Source: Chitinophagaceae bacterium (GTDB lineage: Bacteria; Bacteroidota; Bacteroidia; Chitinophagales; Chitinophagaceae). From it: a DNA stretch of 64,000 bases. The notes beneath the pieces were generated by a model. It saw only the letters and a program-made list of their open reading frames with translations. It was not told the origin of the DNA and searched no databases. The stretch covers positions 1 through 64,000 of the forward strand of contig JAFMJI010000012.1 in assembly GCA_017853575.1 (NCBI GenBank), in the 5' to 3' direction. Made by a program: the position numbers and the translations under genes. Of the stretch, positions 35,461-45,232 are shown in pieces (the first letter of the stretch is position 1; every line of letters begins with the position of its first letter).

Positions 35461-36111
35461 ATGGCCATCATTGCACCTTCTCTACTATCTGCTAATTTTC
35501 TTCAACTGGAAAACGCTTGCAACATGATCAATGCATCAGAAGCGGATTGGCTTCATTTGGATGTAATGGATGGAAGATTTGTACCCAATATTAGTTTTGG
35601 GATTCCTGTTATTTCAGCAGTGAGAAAAGCAACCAAAAAAGTTTGTGATGTTCACCTCATGATTGAAGAGCCTGAAAAATTTACCCAAGCTTTTAAAGAT
35701 GCTGGAGCAGATATATTGACTGTGCATGTTGAGACATGCAGGCATCTGCATAGAAACTTACAACAAATCAAATCACTGGGAATGAAGGCTGGAATCGCCA
35801 TCAATCCCCATACACCCATCGAATCCATCAAAGAAGTAATTGCAGATGCTGATCTGGTTTGTGTCATGTCCGTAAACCCAGGATTTGGAGGTCAACAATT
35901 TATTAACGCAACGTTAAGCAAAATTGAAAAGCTTAAAAACATCATCATCCAATCCAATGCCAAAACATTGATTGAAGTGGACGGTGGGGTTACACTTGAA
36001 AATGCATCCAGTATTGTAAAAGCTGGCGCAAATGTGCTGGTTGCAGGCAATACGGTATTCAATTCCAAAGATCCTGCAGAAGCAATCAGGTTGTTAAAAA
36101 ACCTGTCTTAG
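35461..36111 (+). CDS. rpe: Ribulose-phosphate 3-epimerase
   Basis: 216 residues, a TIM barrel of normal length. It opens with APSLLSANFLQLE, has the metal-site motif HLDVMDGRFVPNISFG (H32, D34), DVHLMIEEPEKF, VMSVNPGFGGQ and VDGGVTLENA with the phosphate-binding loop VAGNTVF. It interconverts ribulose-5-phosphate and xylulose-5-phosphate in the pentose phosphate pathway. It follows the TPR lipoprotein by 1 nt, so it is cotranscribed. Confidence 0.96.
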   Translation: MAIIAPSLLSANFLQLENACNMINASEADWLHLDVMDGRFVPNISFGIPVISAVRKATKKVCDVHLMIEEPEKFTQAFKDAGADILTVHVETCRHLHRNLQQIKSLGMKAGIAINPHTPIESIKEVIADADLVCVMSVNPGFGGQQFINATLSKIEKLKNIIIQSNAKTLIEVDGGVTLENASSIVKAGANVLVAGNTVFNSKDPAEAIRLLKNLS

Positions 36112-36153
36112 ATATTTTCTCATCGTTTAGAATAAACAAGTTTACTCACAGGG

Positions 36154-36186
36154 TGTTGATAAGTAAATGTTGGTTCGATATCAACA
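36154..36186. repeat. Inverted repeat TGTTGATA ... TATCAACA upstream of phoH
   Basis: Perfect 8-bp arms with a 17-nt spacer in the 132-nt gap between rpe and phoH. It could be an operator; no T-run follows. Confidence 0.35.
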
Positions 36187-36243
36187 GATTAATTAAATTT
36201 ATAGAACAACCTCTATTACACTAACCACATAAAATTCAACACT

Positions 36244-37209
36244 TTGACTGAAACCATTATCAACCTTGATTCCGTTAATCCTATTGAATTCTTTGGTGCA
36301 AACAATGGCAAATTAGACCTTCTTAAAAAACGCTTCCCCCTCTTGAAAATTTTGAGCAGAGGAACTCAGTTAAAACTCAGCGGTTCTCCGGAGCAAATTG
36401 AACAGGCAAAAGAAAAAATTGATTTGTTGGTTCAATATTTAGAAAGAAACGGAAACGTTAGTCATAATTATTTCGAACAAATATTGGGCGGTGACGACAC
36501 AGAAAGCGTTGACAATTTCATCGATAAACATCCAAACGATGTACTTGTCTTTGGGCCAAATGGCAAATCAGTACGCGCAAGAACACAGAACCAGAAAAAA
36601 ATGGTTTCACTGGCCGAAAAAAATGATGTCATCTTCGCCATTGGTCCTGCAGGTACCGGTAAAACATATACTGCGGTAGCTTTGGCCGTACGTGCATTAA
36701 AAAACAAGATGGTCAAAAAGATCATCTTAACACGCCCTGCAGTTGAAGCAGGTGAAAGCCTGGGATTTTTGCCTGGAGATTTAAAAGAAAAAATTGATCC
36801 ATACTTGAGACCATTGTATGATGCATTGGATGATATGATCCCGGCTGATAAGTTGGGATATTATATGAGTACACGTGTGATTGAAATTGCTCCTCTTGCC
36901 TACATGCGTGGCAGAACGCTGGACAATGCATTTATCATTTTGGATGAGGCGCAAAACACCACAGATCTCCAAATAAAAATGTTTCTTACCCGTATTGGCG
37001 CGAATGCAAAAGCAATCATCACAGGTGATTTAAGTCAGATAGATCTGCCAAAAAATCAAAAGAGTGGACTCGATAAAGCAACCAGAATTTTGAAAAATAT
37101 TGACGGGATCGCACATATTGAATTGGACGAAGAAGATGTTGTAAGACATAGGCTGGTGAAGGCAATCATTCGTGCATATGACAAAGAAAGCCAAAGAAAT
37201 GATCAATAA
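36244..37209 (+). CDS. PhoH-like NTPase
   Basis: 321 residues with a TTG start: the N-terminus TETIINLDSVNPIEFFG fits the family and no ATG is available. Residues 1-70 form a KH-like RNA-binding domain. The ATPase has Walker A GPAGTGKT (134-141, K140), Walker B AFIILDEAQNTT and an Arg/Asp motif ITGDLSQIDLPKNQKSGL. PhoH-like proteins are linked to RNA metabolism and often sit near ybeY; ybeY is not here. The stop overlaps the next start. Confidence 0.9.
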   Translation: MTETIINLDSVNPIEFFGANNGKLDLLKKRFPLLKILSRGTQLKLSGSPEQIEQAKEKIDLLVQYLERNGNVSHNYFEQILGGDDTESVDNFIDKHPNDVLVFGPNGKSVRARTQNQKKMVSLAEKNDVIFAIGPAGTGKTYTAVALAVRALKNKMVKKIILTRPAVEAGESLGFLPGDLKEKIDPYLRPLYDALDDMIPADKLGYYMSTRVIEIAPLAYMRGRTLDNAFIILDEAQNTTDLQIKMFLTRIGANAKAIITGDLSQIDLPKNQKSGLDKATRILKNIDGIAHIELDEEDVVRHRLVKAIIRAYDKESQRNDQ

Positions 37210-37624
37210 AATTTTCATCCTTTTCACAGGATGCTTACTATTAATTTTTTCATCTTGTAAGCAACCAGAGGGTTTTTTTGAGCCAGAAGACCCGCTTGAT
37301 GCAGGAAGAGAGTTTGTTAGAGCCGTGCTAGATGGAGATTTTGAAAAAGCTTCACTTTATGTTTGTGAGAATGATGAGGACAAAGAAATCTTTGAGCGAT
37401 ATGAAGTTTACATGAAAAAACAACCGAGAACAGAGCGTTTGAACTTGAAATCTGCATCAATAATAATTAACAAAGTAGAAAAGTTAAGTGATACGGTAAC
37501 CGTCATCAATTTCTCCAACTCACATACGATGAAACCAACTGATTTAAAAATTTTAAAACAGGGTGATGCATGGAAAGTTGATTTCAGTTATACATTCTCC
37601 GGAAATCTTCCAGTAAATGATTAA
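37199..37624 (+). CDS. Small DUF4878-like lipoprotein
   Basis: 141 residues from ATG 37199, chosen because the lipoprotein signal peptide MINKIFILFTGCLLLIFSSC begins there (lipobox FSSC). The mature region has DAGREFVRAVLDGDFEKASLYV and a later strand VTVINFSNSHTMKPTDLKIL followed by GDAWKVDFSYTF, a pattern of the NTF2-like DUF4878 group. Function unknown. It overlaps the phoH stop by 11 nt and crcB by 8 nt, so it belongs to this operon. Confidence 0.75.
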   Translation: MINKIFILFTGCLLLIFSSCKQPEGFFEPEDPLDAGREFVRAVLDGDFEKASLYVCENDEDKEIFERYEVYMKKQPRTERLNLKSASIIINKVEKLSDTVTVINFSNSHTMKPTDLKILKQGDAWKVDFSYTFSGNLPVND

Positions 37625-37994
37625 TTTAAAAAATACTTTACTGGTTATCCTTGGAAGTGCTGCAGGCGGTGGACTCAGATATATCATCAGCACAGTTGTT
37701 CAGCAAAATAGAAGTGGAAATTTTCCATTGGGTACTTTTACAGTAAACATGCTTGGATGTTTTTTGATGGGATTAATATTCGGACTCGCAGATAAACATT
37801 CATCCACCCAGTTAAGCCTAGTATTGTTGTTAGCAACTGGATTTTGTGGTGGTTTTACAACTTTCTCTGCTTTTGCTTATGAAAACATCAACTTATTAAA
37901 AAATCAGCTCAATGTATTGGCATTGGCTTACATGCTGCTTTCTGTTGTTATAGGAATTCTGGCTGTTAGATGGGGAATGTCAATTATTAAATAA
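37617..37994 (+). CDS. crcB: Fluoride ion exporter
   Basis: 125 residues with four membrane spans. The signature segments are GGGLRYIIS, FPLGTFTVNMLGCFLMG and the fluoride-pore stretch GFCGGFTTFSAF. CrcB/Fluc dimers form a double-barrelled fluoride channel in the inner membrane. No fluoride riboswitch is visible; the gene lies inside an operon with overlapping neighbours. The TSUP gene follows immediately. Confidence 0.92.
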   Translation: MINLKNTLLVILGSAAGGGLRYIISTVVQQNRSGNFPLGTFTVNMLGCFLMGLIFGLADKHSSTQLSLVLLLATGFCGGFTTFSAFAYENINLLKNQLNVLALAYMLLSVVIGILAVRWGMSIIK

Positions 37995-38387
37995 ATGGAA
38001 CTTAAGAAACCTTCGATGGAAACAATTATTTATTTGATCCTGATCGGGATTGCCGCAGGATTTTTGGGAGGCATGGTAGGAATTGGCGGTGGTTTAATTA
38101 TAGTACCTGCATTGGTGCTTTTGTTGGGAATCACGCAACACAATGCACAAGGGATCTCACTTACAATGATGCTTTTCCCAGTTGGAATTTTGGGTGTGAT
38201 TAATTACTACAAAAGAGGTTATGTGGATTTTAGATATTCAGCTTTGATTGCAGTTGGATTTTTGTTGGGAAGTTATATAGGAAGCAAGTTTTCATTGAGC
38301 CTTCCAGAGGACACAGTTAAAAAGGTTTTTGCCATCATCATGATCATCCTTGCCATAAGAATGTTGATGACCGGCAAAAAAGCATGA
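37995..38387 (+). CDS. Half-size TSUP (TauE/SafE) membrane transporter
   Basis: 130 residues, four spans. MVGIGGGLIIVPALVLLLG is the classic TSUP repeat motif, and GSYIGSKFSLSLPEDTVKKVFAI matches the end of one TSUP half. Full transporters are about 250 residues with two such halves, so this one would need to dimerise. Substrate, probably a small sulfur-containing or organic anion, cannot be inferred. It abuts crcB with no gap. Confidence 0.85.
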   Translation: MELKKPSMETIIYLILIGIAAGFLGGMVGIGGGLIIVPALVLLLGITQHNAQGISLTMMLFPVGILGVINYYKRGYVDFRYSALIAVGFLLGSYIGSKFSLSLPEDTVKKVFAIIMIILAIRMLMTGKKA

Positions 38388-38402
38388 TCATTCTTTAAAT
38401 CA

Positions 38403-39455
38403 TTATTGGTACTGAATATACATCGGAACAGGTTTCAGCTTTAAGAGCTCAGCTGGAGTAAGCATTCGATGAGGAGGTTCTCTCAAATCATTTTTATAAA
38501 ATAATTTAAACCCTGTAAACTGAACAGGTTCTCCATACACAAACAATTTATATGTATTGATTTTGCGTGCAGGAGATCCCCATCCATCCATGTCCATCAC
38601 AATTTGAACTTCTGGGTGTTTCTTGATGGATTTGTATTCTCGCACCATATTTTGTGTAAACCGATGCACTACCAAAATCTTGGGAGGCAAATTGTTCTTT
38701 TGAACCAATTCTTTCAAATATTGTGAGGCATAGTTAATATCTCCCGCATCGAATGTTCCAATGACGGATCCAGGTTTTTGTCCGCCTTTCATTGAAAACT
38801 CAGGATCAATGCCCAGGTGAACATTTGGCAATTGCAAGTATTTCTCAATAACTGGTATTTCTTCTCTGAGATTGCTCAATCCAACTTGTATATCTAAGAA
38901 AACCAATGCATCAATTTCCGCTGCCATGGCCATTACTTTGTCAATTTCTTTGTTTGGCATGCGAAGTCTATATTTTCCTCCTGCTCCTGGTGAACCTTGT
39001 GCAGTAGTAACAATATAATGCAATGCAGGTTTTACGGGAGTTGAAGGATCAGCCTTTCGCCATGCTTCCAACTCACCTTTAAGCTTTGCAAACATTTGTG
39101 GTTTGGGCAACTCTCCTAGAATTCCCATCCTGGTTGAATACAAATTGCCATAGTATGCAATGATGCGATGATGAGGAAACAATGCCCCTGCCAAAGGAAA
39201 ATCACCTCTGAATTTCCATTTTTCTGAGCTGTCTCCATTGAGCATTAAATTAAATTTCTTTCTGTAGAGTGCTGTGTCCAAGGGATCGGCAGCATTAGAT
39301 GTTGGGACAGATTTATTAGCCCTTGTCTTTGAGACAGCAGAAACCGACTGCGGGTCTGATTGTGCGTTTGAACAAGAAAATATTGCAAATGAAATCAGAG
39401 TCAGCACAACTGACTGCAAGGATATTAGGATTTTTACGTTACAATTTTTTATCAT
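38403..39455 (-). CDS. Predicted lipoprotein of unknown function, possibly a TIM-barrel
   Basis: 350 residues. Lipoprotein signal with lipobox IFSC (Cys 28), then a Ser/Ala/Thr linker to about 55. The rest is a globular domain with conserved-looking acidic loops at barrel-like strand ends: FLDIQVG, HLGIDPEFSM, VIGTFDAG, LVVHRFT and QIVMDMDGWGSP. This resembles glycoside-hydrolase-like or xylose-isomerase-like barrels, but I cannot name a family. It is probably anchored facing the periplasm. Convergent with the TSUP gene (15-nt gap) and downstream of clpB on the same strand. Confidence 0.72.
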   Translation of the reverse strand: MIKNCNVKILISLQSVVLTLISFAIFSCSNAQSDPQSVSAVSKTRANKSVPTSNAADPLDTALYRKKFNLMLNGDSSEKWKFRGDFPLAGALFPHHRIIAYYGNLYSTRMGILGELPKPQMFAKLKGELEAWRKADPSTPVKPALHYIVTTAQGSPGAGGKYRLRMPNKEIDKVMAMAAEIDALVFLDIQVGLSNLREEIPVIEKYLQLPNVHLGIDPEFSMKGGQKPGSVIGTFDAGDINYASQYLKELVQKNNLPPKILVVHRFTQNMVREYKSIKKHPEVQIVMDMDGWGSPARKINTYKLFVYGEPVQFTGFKLFYKNDLREPPHRMLTPAELLKLKPVPMYIQYQ

Positions 39456-39492
39456 AACGTAAAAATAATAAAGTCAATTCAAATATTGATGA

Positions 39493-42090
39493 TTACAATT
39501 TTTCATTCCTAAATACAACCAATCCATCGAACACATCAATGATTACAGGTGTTGATTTGTCGATGTCGCCTGCAAGAATTTTCTTTGAAAGCTGATTGAC
39601 AATCTCTTTTTGGATTAGCCTTTTGAGTGGTCTTGCACCGAACTGCGGATCAAATCCATGCTCAGCGAGGAATTCAAGTGTATAAGGAGTAAATGTTAAT
39701 TCAATATTGTTTTCTTTGACCAGATGCTGGATAGATTTGAGTTGAATCTCAATGATCTTTCTCAATTCTTTTTTCTTCAAAGGCTGGAACATGATGATTT
39801 CATCTACCCTGTTCAGGAACTCAGGACGAATGGTCTGCTTCAGCAAATTCATTACATCCACTTTTGCTTTATCAGCAACTTCCTCAAGATCTTTCTCTCC
39901 TGCCTGATCGAATGCATCTTGAATTAAATGGCTCCCTAAATTGCTTGTCATAATGATGATGGTGTTCTTAAAATTCACAACGCGACCCTTGTTATCTGTT
40001 AACCTTCCATCATCCAATACCTGCAACAAAACATTCCAAACATCCGGATGCGCCTTTTCAATTTCATCCAATAAAACAACACTGTAGGGTTTTCTCCTAA
40101 CCGATTCTGTTAATTGTCCCCCTTCTTCATAACCCACATATCCGGGAGGAGCACCTACCAATCTGGAAACAGTATGCTTCTCTTGATATTCACTCATATC
40201 AATACGCGTCATCATGCTTTCATCGTCAAACAGATAGGCTGCAAGCGCTTTTGCCAACTCTGTTTTACCAACGCCCGTAGTTCCCAAAAAGATAAAAGAC
40301 CCGATGGGCTTCTTAGGATCTTGCAAACCTGCTCTGCTCCTTCTGATAGCATCTGCAACTGCAGTGATGGCTTCATCCTGGCCAACAACCCTTTCATGAA
40401 GATGGTCTTCCAACTGCAATAATTTTTCACGGTCAGATTGCATCATTTTGGAAACAGGAATACCTGTTGCCTTTGCAACATTTTCTGCGATGTCTTCAGC
40501 ATCAACTTCCTCTTTCAACAATCTTTTCTCACTTGTTTTTGAAAGCTCTTCAGTTAATTCGACAATCTCAGATTCCTTTTGTTTTATTTTCCCATATCTT
40601 ATTTCTGCGACAGTACCATAATCACCTTCGCGTTCAGCTTTTTCAGCTTGTAATTTTAATTTTTCAATCTCTGATTTTGCAGATTGTACTTTTTCAACCA
40701 ACTCTTTTTCTGACTTCCATTTTGATTTGAGCGTATCCCTTTCCACAGCTAGATTTGCGATTTCAGTATTGAGCTCTTTTAATTTTTGTTCATCGTCCTC
40801 ACGTTTAATTGCTTCTCTTTCAATTTCAAGTTGTCTGATTTGACGCTCCAATTTATCAAGCTCTTCAGGCATGGAGTTCATCTCCAACCTAAGCTTGGCA
40901 GCACTTTCATCAATCAGATCAATGGCTTTATCAGGCAAAAATCGATCGGTTATATATCGGTGCGAAAGCTCAACTGCTGCAATGATTGCTTCATCTTTGA
41001 TACGAACATGATGATGTGTTTCATATCGATCTTTCAGTCCACGTAAAATTGAAATAGCATCCTCCACTCCGGGTTCCTCAATCATAACCTTCTGGAACCT
41101 TCTCTCCAATGCTTTGTCTTTCTCAAAATATTTCTGATATTCATTCAGTGTAGTAGCTCCGATCGCCCTGAGTTCACCTCGAGCCAGTGCTGGCTTTAAA
41201 ATATTGGCAGCATCCATCGCCCCATCGCCTCCACCAGCTCCAACCAAAGTATGGATTTCATCAATGAATAAAATGATCTCACCATCGCTGGTTGCGACTT
41301 CCTTGACTACCCCTTTCAAACGTTCTTCAAATTCACCTTTATATTTAGCCCCTGCAATCAATAAACCCATGTCAAGTGCATATATCAACTTACTTTTTAA
41401 GTTTTCAGGCACATCTCCATTTACAATTCTCATAGCGAGTCCCTCAGCAATGGCAGTTTTACCAACACCTGGTTCACCAACAAGAATTGGATTGTTTTTT
41501 GATCTTCTGGTTAGAATGTGTAAAGTTCTACGGATCTCTTCATCTCTTCCAATGACCGGATCAAGTTTTCCTTGTCTGGCCATTTCTATAAGATTCTTAG
41601 CATATTTATTCAGTGCATTGAATTGCGTTTCCTGTGTTTGACTTTTCACAGAATCACCTTTTCTCAGTTCCTTAATAGATAGAATCAACCCATTTTCAGT
41701 AAGTCCTGCTTCTTTCAACATTCTAGCAACTGCATCATTCCCCATTACCATCGCCAAAAGCAAATGTTCCGGAGTTATAAACTCATCATTGAACTTTCCA
41801 AGCAAAGACCCTGCTTTCAAAAAAATCGTATTGGCTTCTCTACTTAATGCCTGTGCAGGTTCGGTGGATGATTTAGGAAGCTTACCCAAAGATTCTTTTA
41901 GTTTTCCAGTTAAAACCTGTACGGAAACATTGTTCTTTTTCAACAGATATTCAACGGGAGAATTCTTTTGTTCAAGCAATGCATGCAATACGTGCTCTGC
42001 TTCGATGTTTGGATTCCCGGCATTGTATGCTGCCTGTTGGGCTGACTGTACAATTTCTGTTGCCTGTATGGTAAAGTTGCTTAAATTCAT
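39493..42090 (-). CDS. clpB: ATP-dependent disaggregase ClpB
   Basis: 865 residues, full length. Two Clp N repeats (1-145), first AAA+ module with Walker A GEPGVGKT near 206, the coiled-coil middle domain about 400-530 that separates ClpB from ClpA/ClpC ([18 protein letters not shown]), and the second AAA+ module with GTTGVGKT near 605 and the [19 protein letters not shown] region. It pulls proteins from aggregates together with DnaK. No CIRCE- or HrcA-like element is visible upstream. Confidence 0.97.
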   Translation of the reverse strand: MNLSNFTIQATEIVQSAQQAAYNAGNPNIEAEHVLHALLEQKNSPVEYLLKKNNVSVQVLTGKLKESLGKLPKSSTEPAQALSREANTIFLKAGSLLGKFNDEFITPEHLLLAMVMGNDAVARMLKEAGLTENGLILSIKELRKGDSVKSQTQETQFNALNKYAKNLIEMARQGKLDPVIGRDEEIRRTLHILTRRSKNNPILVGEPGVGKTAIAEGLAMRIVNGDVPENLKSKLIYALDMGLLIAGAKYKGEFEERLKGVVKEVATSDGEIILFIDEIHTLVGAGGGDGAMDAANILKPALARGELRAIGATTLNEYQKYFEKDKALERRFQKVMIEEPGVEDAISILRGLKDRYETHHHVRIKDEAIIAAVELSHRYITDRFLPDKAIDLIDESAAKLRLEMNSMPEELDKLERQIRQLEIEREAIKREDDEQKLKELNTEIANLAVERDTLKSKWKSEKELVEKVQSAKSEIEKLKLQAEKAEREGDYGTVAEIRYGKIKQKESEIVELTEELSKTSEKRLLKEEVDAEDIAENVAKATGIPVSKMMQSDREKLLQLEDHLHERVVGQDEAITAVADAIRRSRAGLQDPKKPIGSFIFLGTTGVGKTELAKALAAYLFDDESMMTRIDMSEYQEKHTVSRLVGAPPGYVGYEEGGQLTESVRRKPYSVVLLDEIEKAHPDVWNVLLQVLDDGRLTDNKGRVVNFKNTIIIMTSNLGSHLIQDAFDQAGEKDLEEVADKAKVDVMNLLKQTIRPEFLNRVDEIIMFQPLKKKELRKIIEIQLKSIQHLVKENNIELTFTPYTLEFLAEHGFDPQFGARPLKRLIQKEIVNQLSKKILAGDIDKSTPVIIDVFDGLVVFRNEKL

Positions 42091-42147
42091 GTCCTATACT
42101 TTCATATTTTGGCGCAAAACACTCACCAATTCATAAAACAGGTAATA

Positions 42148-43188
42148 ATGTCAGCAATTTTATCAAAATCATGTCGCAAATGCAGTCTGGCACTGATTTT
42201 CATGCTAAATCTTCAGTTTTCATCTTCACAGGATTTTGTGGATTTGAAAACAATGATAAAAAACAATGGTAAAAATCTAGGAAAAGAATACACCATCGTT
42301 GTTCAAAAAGGAGGAAAAAATATATTTCTTGCTGAAACAGATGAACTGAAATTTAAATCGCCCAGTCCCATTGGGTATGCAAGCGCCTGGTTGAGTGCTG
42401 CACTTGTAATGACTTTTGTTGATCAAAATAAATTAAGTCTAGACGATCCTATTTCAAAATATATCCCTGAATTAAAGCGACACATGAAAGGATATATTAC
42501 TGTTAAAAATTGTCTCACCCAAACAACAGGATTAGATATTGATGCATCAGGTGTTATGAAAGTTGCACAGAAAAATAAATTTCTAAACCTCGATGAAGAA
42601 GTTGAATTTTTTGCTTCGAAAAGACTAATAGTTGACAACCCTGGTGAAGCATTTTCATACAGCAGTGTTGGATTAAACATGCTAGGAAAGGTTCTTGAAA
42701 TAATCAGCAAAAAATCTTTCGACCGACTCGCTGCGGAAAGATTGTTTAGGCCACTTTCAATGCGCACAGCAACTTTTTATAACGAGGAGGGAAATGCACC
42801 AAACCCCACCACAGGAGCTTCCTGCTCTGCTTTTGATTATATCAATTTTATGCAAATGTTGGCCAACAAAGGAATGTTTAATGGCAAAAGAATTCTTTCG
42901 GAAAATGCTGTGAATACACTACTTACCATTCACTTCCCTGATATCAGAGCCAGGTTTACGCCAGATAATACCAGAGATTTTCAATACGCAATGGGATGTT
43001 GGGTAGAGGATGAAGACGAAAATGAAAAAGGAATGATTTTCTCATCTTTTGGCCCATTGGGCTCAGCAGCATGGTTCGATTTAAAGAAGAAATATTTTGG
43101 AGCTGTCATCCTGGGAGATGCTCAAAATTATCAGAAGACAGCCATGATCGATCAAATCCGAAAACTTATTGATGAGTCGATCGATTGA
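42148..43188 (+). CDS. Serine-hydrolase (class C beta-lactamase fold) protein lacking the catalytic SxxK
   Basis: 346 residues from ATG 42148, which directly precedes a signal peptide (ends FSSSQ). The fold matches the penicillin-binding/beta-lactamase C family: ASAWLSAALVMTFVDQNKLS aligns with the usual S-x-S-K-W-L-T-A-A-x-V-M helix, followed by LDDPISKYIPELK and a VKNCLTQTTGL segment. The nucleophile Ser is replaced by Y77 and the Lys by A80, and the third motif reads Y171-S-S. The enzyme is therefore predicted to be inactive. The reading frame is otherwise intact with normal length, so it is a pseudoenzyme rather than a decayed gene. It may bind muropeptides or another protein; that is inference. 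Confidence 0.8.
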   Translation: MSAILSKSCRKCSLALIFMLNLQFSSSQDFVDLKTMIKNNGKNLGKEYTIVVQKGGKNIFLAETDELKFKSPSPIGYASAWLSAALVMTFVDQNKLSLDDPISKYIPELKRHMKGYITVKNCLTQTTGLDIDASGVMKVAQKNKFLNLDEEVEFFASKRLIVDNPGEAFSYSSVGLNMLGKVLEIISKKSFDRLAAERLFRPLSMRTATFYNEEGNAPNPTTGASCSAFDYINFMQMLANKGMFNGKRILSENAVNTLLTIHFPDIRARFTPDNTRDFQYAMGCWVEDEDENEKGMIFSSFGPLGSAAWFDLKKKYFGAVILGDAQNYQKTAMIDQIRKLIDESID

Positions 43189-43198
43189 TTTGTGAACC

Positions 43199-44131
43199 AT
43201 GCAGCATTTACTTTTTTCAAAATCGGTTCTTATTAAAAAACTTGCATCAGATCATGGATTTGATCAATGTGGTATTGCCAAAGCTGAGCCACTTTATGAA
43301 GATGCAAAACGACTTGAAGATTGGTTGAAAAAAGGATACCATGGTGAGATGCAATACATGAGTAATCATTTTGAATTGAGGACCGACCCTACCAAACTTT
43401 TTCCAGGTGCCAAGTCTGTTATTACATTGCTGTATAATTATTTTCCAGAAACACTACAAAATACTGATGCTCCTAAAATTGCCAAGTATGCGTATGGAGA
43501 AGATTATCATTTGGTGATTCGTAAAAAACTTAACACCTTACTTCAGTCAATAAGAGAAAATTTTGGGAATATTGAAGGACGAGGGTTTGTAGATTCAGCA
43601 CCAGTACTGGAAAGAACATGGGCAAAGAAAAGTGGATTGGGATGGATTGGGAAAAATGGAAATCTGATTAACAAATCCAAGGGTTCATTTTTTTTTATTG
43701 CAACACTCATCACTGACCTGGAACTAGAACCGGATGTAGAGCATGTGAAAGACTTTTGTGGAACATGCAATAAATGTGTCGATGCCTGCCCTACCGAAGC
43801 CATCATGATTAACAAAACCATTGATGCTACAAAATGCATCTCATACTTTACAATTGAGTTAAAGTCAAACGAACTTCCCGATGGCCTGGAGAAGAAAAGT
43901 GAAAATTGGATTTTTGGATGTGATATCTGCCAAGATGTTTGCCCTTGGAATCGATTTTCAGAAACAACTGAACACCAGGAATTAAATCCCTATCCCGAAA
44001 TTATACACTTTGGTATAAGAGAATGGGATAACCTCAGTGAAGAAAATTTCAATGTAATCTTTAAAAATTCTCCGCTCAAAAGAACAGGCTTTAAAGGACT
44101 GAAAAGGAATCTCAAATTATTTCAGCAGTGA
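43199..44131 (+). CDS. queG: Epoxyqueuosine reductase
   Basis: 310 residues. The N-terminal cobalamin-binding part (KYAYGEDYHLVIRKKL, SAPVLERTWAKKSGLGWIGKN) is followed by two [4Fe-4S] ferredoxin motifs, CGTCNKCVDACPTEAI with a further Cys in KCISY, and GCDICQDVCPWN. It reduces epoxyqueuosine to queuosine in tRNA wobble position 34. It starts 10 nt after the serine-hydrolase-like gene. Its stop is 1 nt from the convergent ABC permease stop. Confidence 0.95.
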   Translation: MQHLLFSKSVLIKKLASDHGFDQCGIAKAEPLYEDAKRLEDWLKKGYHGEMQYMSNHFELRTDPTKLFPGAKSVITLLYNYFPETLQNTDAPKIAKYAYGEDYHLVIRKKLNTLLQSIRENFGNIEGRGFVDSAPVLERTWAKKSGLGWIGKNGNLINKSKGSFFFIATLITDLELEPDVEHVKDFCGTCNKCVDACPTEAIMINKTIDATKCISYFTIELKSNELPDGLEKKSENWIFGCDICQDVCPWNRFSETTEHQELNPYPEIIHFGIREWDNLSEENFNVIFKNSPLKRTGFKGLKRNLKLFQQ

Positions 44132-44132
44132 A

Positions 44133-45224
44133 TTATTCCCACTTGAAAACTTTGATAGCAACTGCATAAACAACAACCCCCCAAATCAGCAATACTTTTA
44201 ACTGAGGAAGGCAATCATACAAATGTGCGCCTTCAAACGCAACATTGCGCATGGCTTGGTTCAGATGTGTTAATGGAAGTAAATTACACAAAGGTTGTAG
44301 CCAATTGGGGAAATTTTCAATAGGGAAAAATGTTCCGGCCAACAAGAACTGCGGCAATGTTACAAGGTTTGCAAATGGTGGAATTGTACTCTCACTTGTG
44401 GCAAGTCCACTGACTACAAATCCAAATCCCATGAAAATAATCAGTCCGATCAAACTCAATGCCATCAACTCTAGAAAAGTAATCCAACCATTGATCAGTG
44501 TGAACTGAAATGCAAAATGACCGAATGTAAGGATAACTACAGCCGTGATCATCTGAAACATAATTCTGCCCAGTCCTTCTCCAAAAACAATATATGTTCG
44601 CTTGATAGGAGTTGCGAAAAATCTCTTGAGCACAAGGGTTTGACGCAGGTTAAAGAAAATAAATGCAACACCAAATACACCTGCACTCAACAAAGAAAAT
44701 CCAAGTTGACCTGGTAAAATAAAATCTATTGTTCGGTATACCCTTCCAGGAATTACTTGACTTGAAACTGTTGCGTAGGTTGGCTGTTGGGGTAAATGCG
44801 TTTGATTCAATTCAACAATTGCCTGTTGTATTAGCGACTGAAGCAATCCAATTCTGTCTGCAGCAGCAGAAGAAGTAGTCAGCTGAACATTGTACTTTGG
44901 ATAATCAACGCCCTTCAATTTTTTGATAGAAATGATAGCAGTAATATGACCTCGGGAAAGTTCCTCCAAAGCTTTTTCGCGTGTAGAAACAATTATTTTC
45001 AAACTTTTTTTCTGTATAAGCTGCTGATACAGCTCATTGTTATTGGAAGATGAAGGGTCAAAAACAATTTTGATGACTGGGGAACTTGAACTTAAAAATC
45101 CAAATACCAGTATAAAAATAATTGGAAACAGAAAGCTGAAGATGACTGCAGAGGGGCTTCTAAAAATTGAGGATAAGCTTGCCTTTGCAATGGCCATCAT
45201 GGCCTTCATCTGATTGTATTTCAT
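44133..45224 (-). CDS. ABC-2 type transporter permease
   Basis: 363 residues. One N-terminal helix (FSFLFPIIFILVFGFL), an extracytoplasmic region about 45-170, then five helices with the ABC-2 signature LLAGTFFPIENFPNWLQPL and LPLTHLNQAMRNVAF. Such permeases export polysaccharides, drugs or lipids with a separate ATPase. No ATPase gene lies next to it: the neighbours are queG and sppA. It follows sppA by 8 nt on the same strand. Confidence 0.88.
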   Translation of the reverse strand: MKYNQMKAMMAIAKASLSSIFRSPSAVIFSFLFPIIFILVFGFLSSSSPVIKIVFDPSSSNNNELYQQLIQKKSLKIIVSTREKALEELSRGHITAIISIKKLKGVDYPKYNVQLTTSSAAADRIGLLQSLIQQAIVELNQTHLPQQPTYATVSSQVIPGRVYRTIDFILPGQLGFSLLSAGVFGVAFIFFNLRQTLVLKRFFATPIKRTYIVFGEGLGRIMFQMITAVVILTFGHFAFQFTLINGWITFLELMALSLIGLIIFMGFGFVVSGLATSESTIPPFANLVTLPQFLLAGTFFPIENFPNWLQPLCNLLPLTHLNQAMRNVAFEGAHLYDCLPQLKVLLIWGVVVYAVAIKVFKWE

Positions 45225-45232
45225 ACTTGAAA

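Noticed and set aside
37500-37617. Fluoride riboswitch ahead of crcB
   Set aside because: The upstream sequence is coding and overlaps crcB; no crcB-motif pseudoknot elements are seen.
41204-41641. 145-residue plus-strand ORF
   Set aside because: Antisense to the first AAA+ module of clpB.
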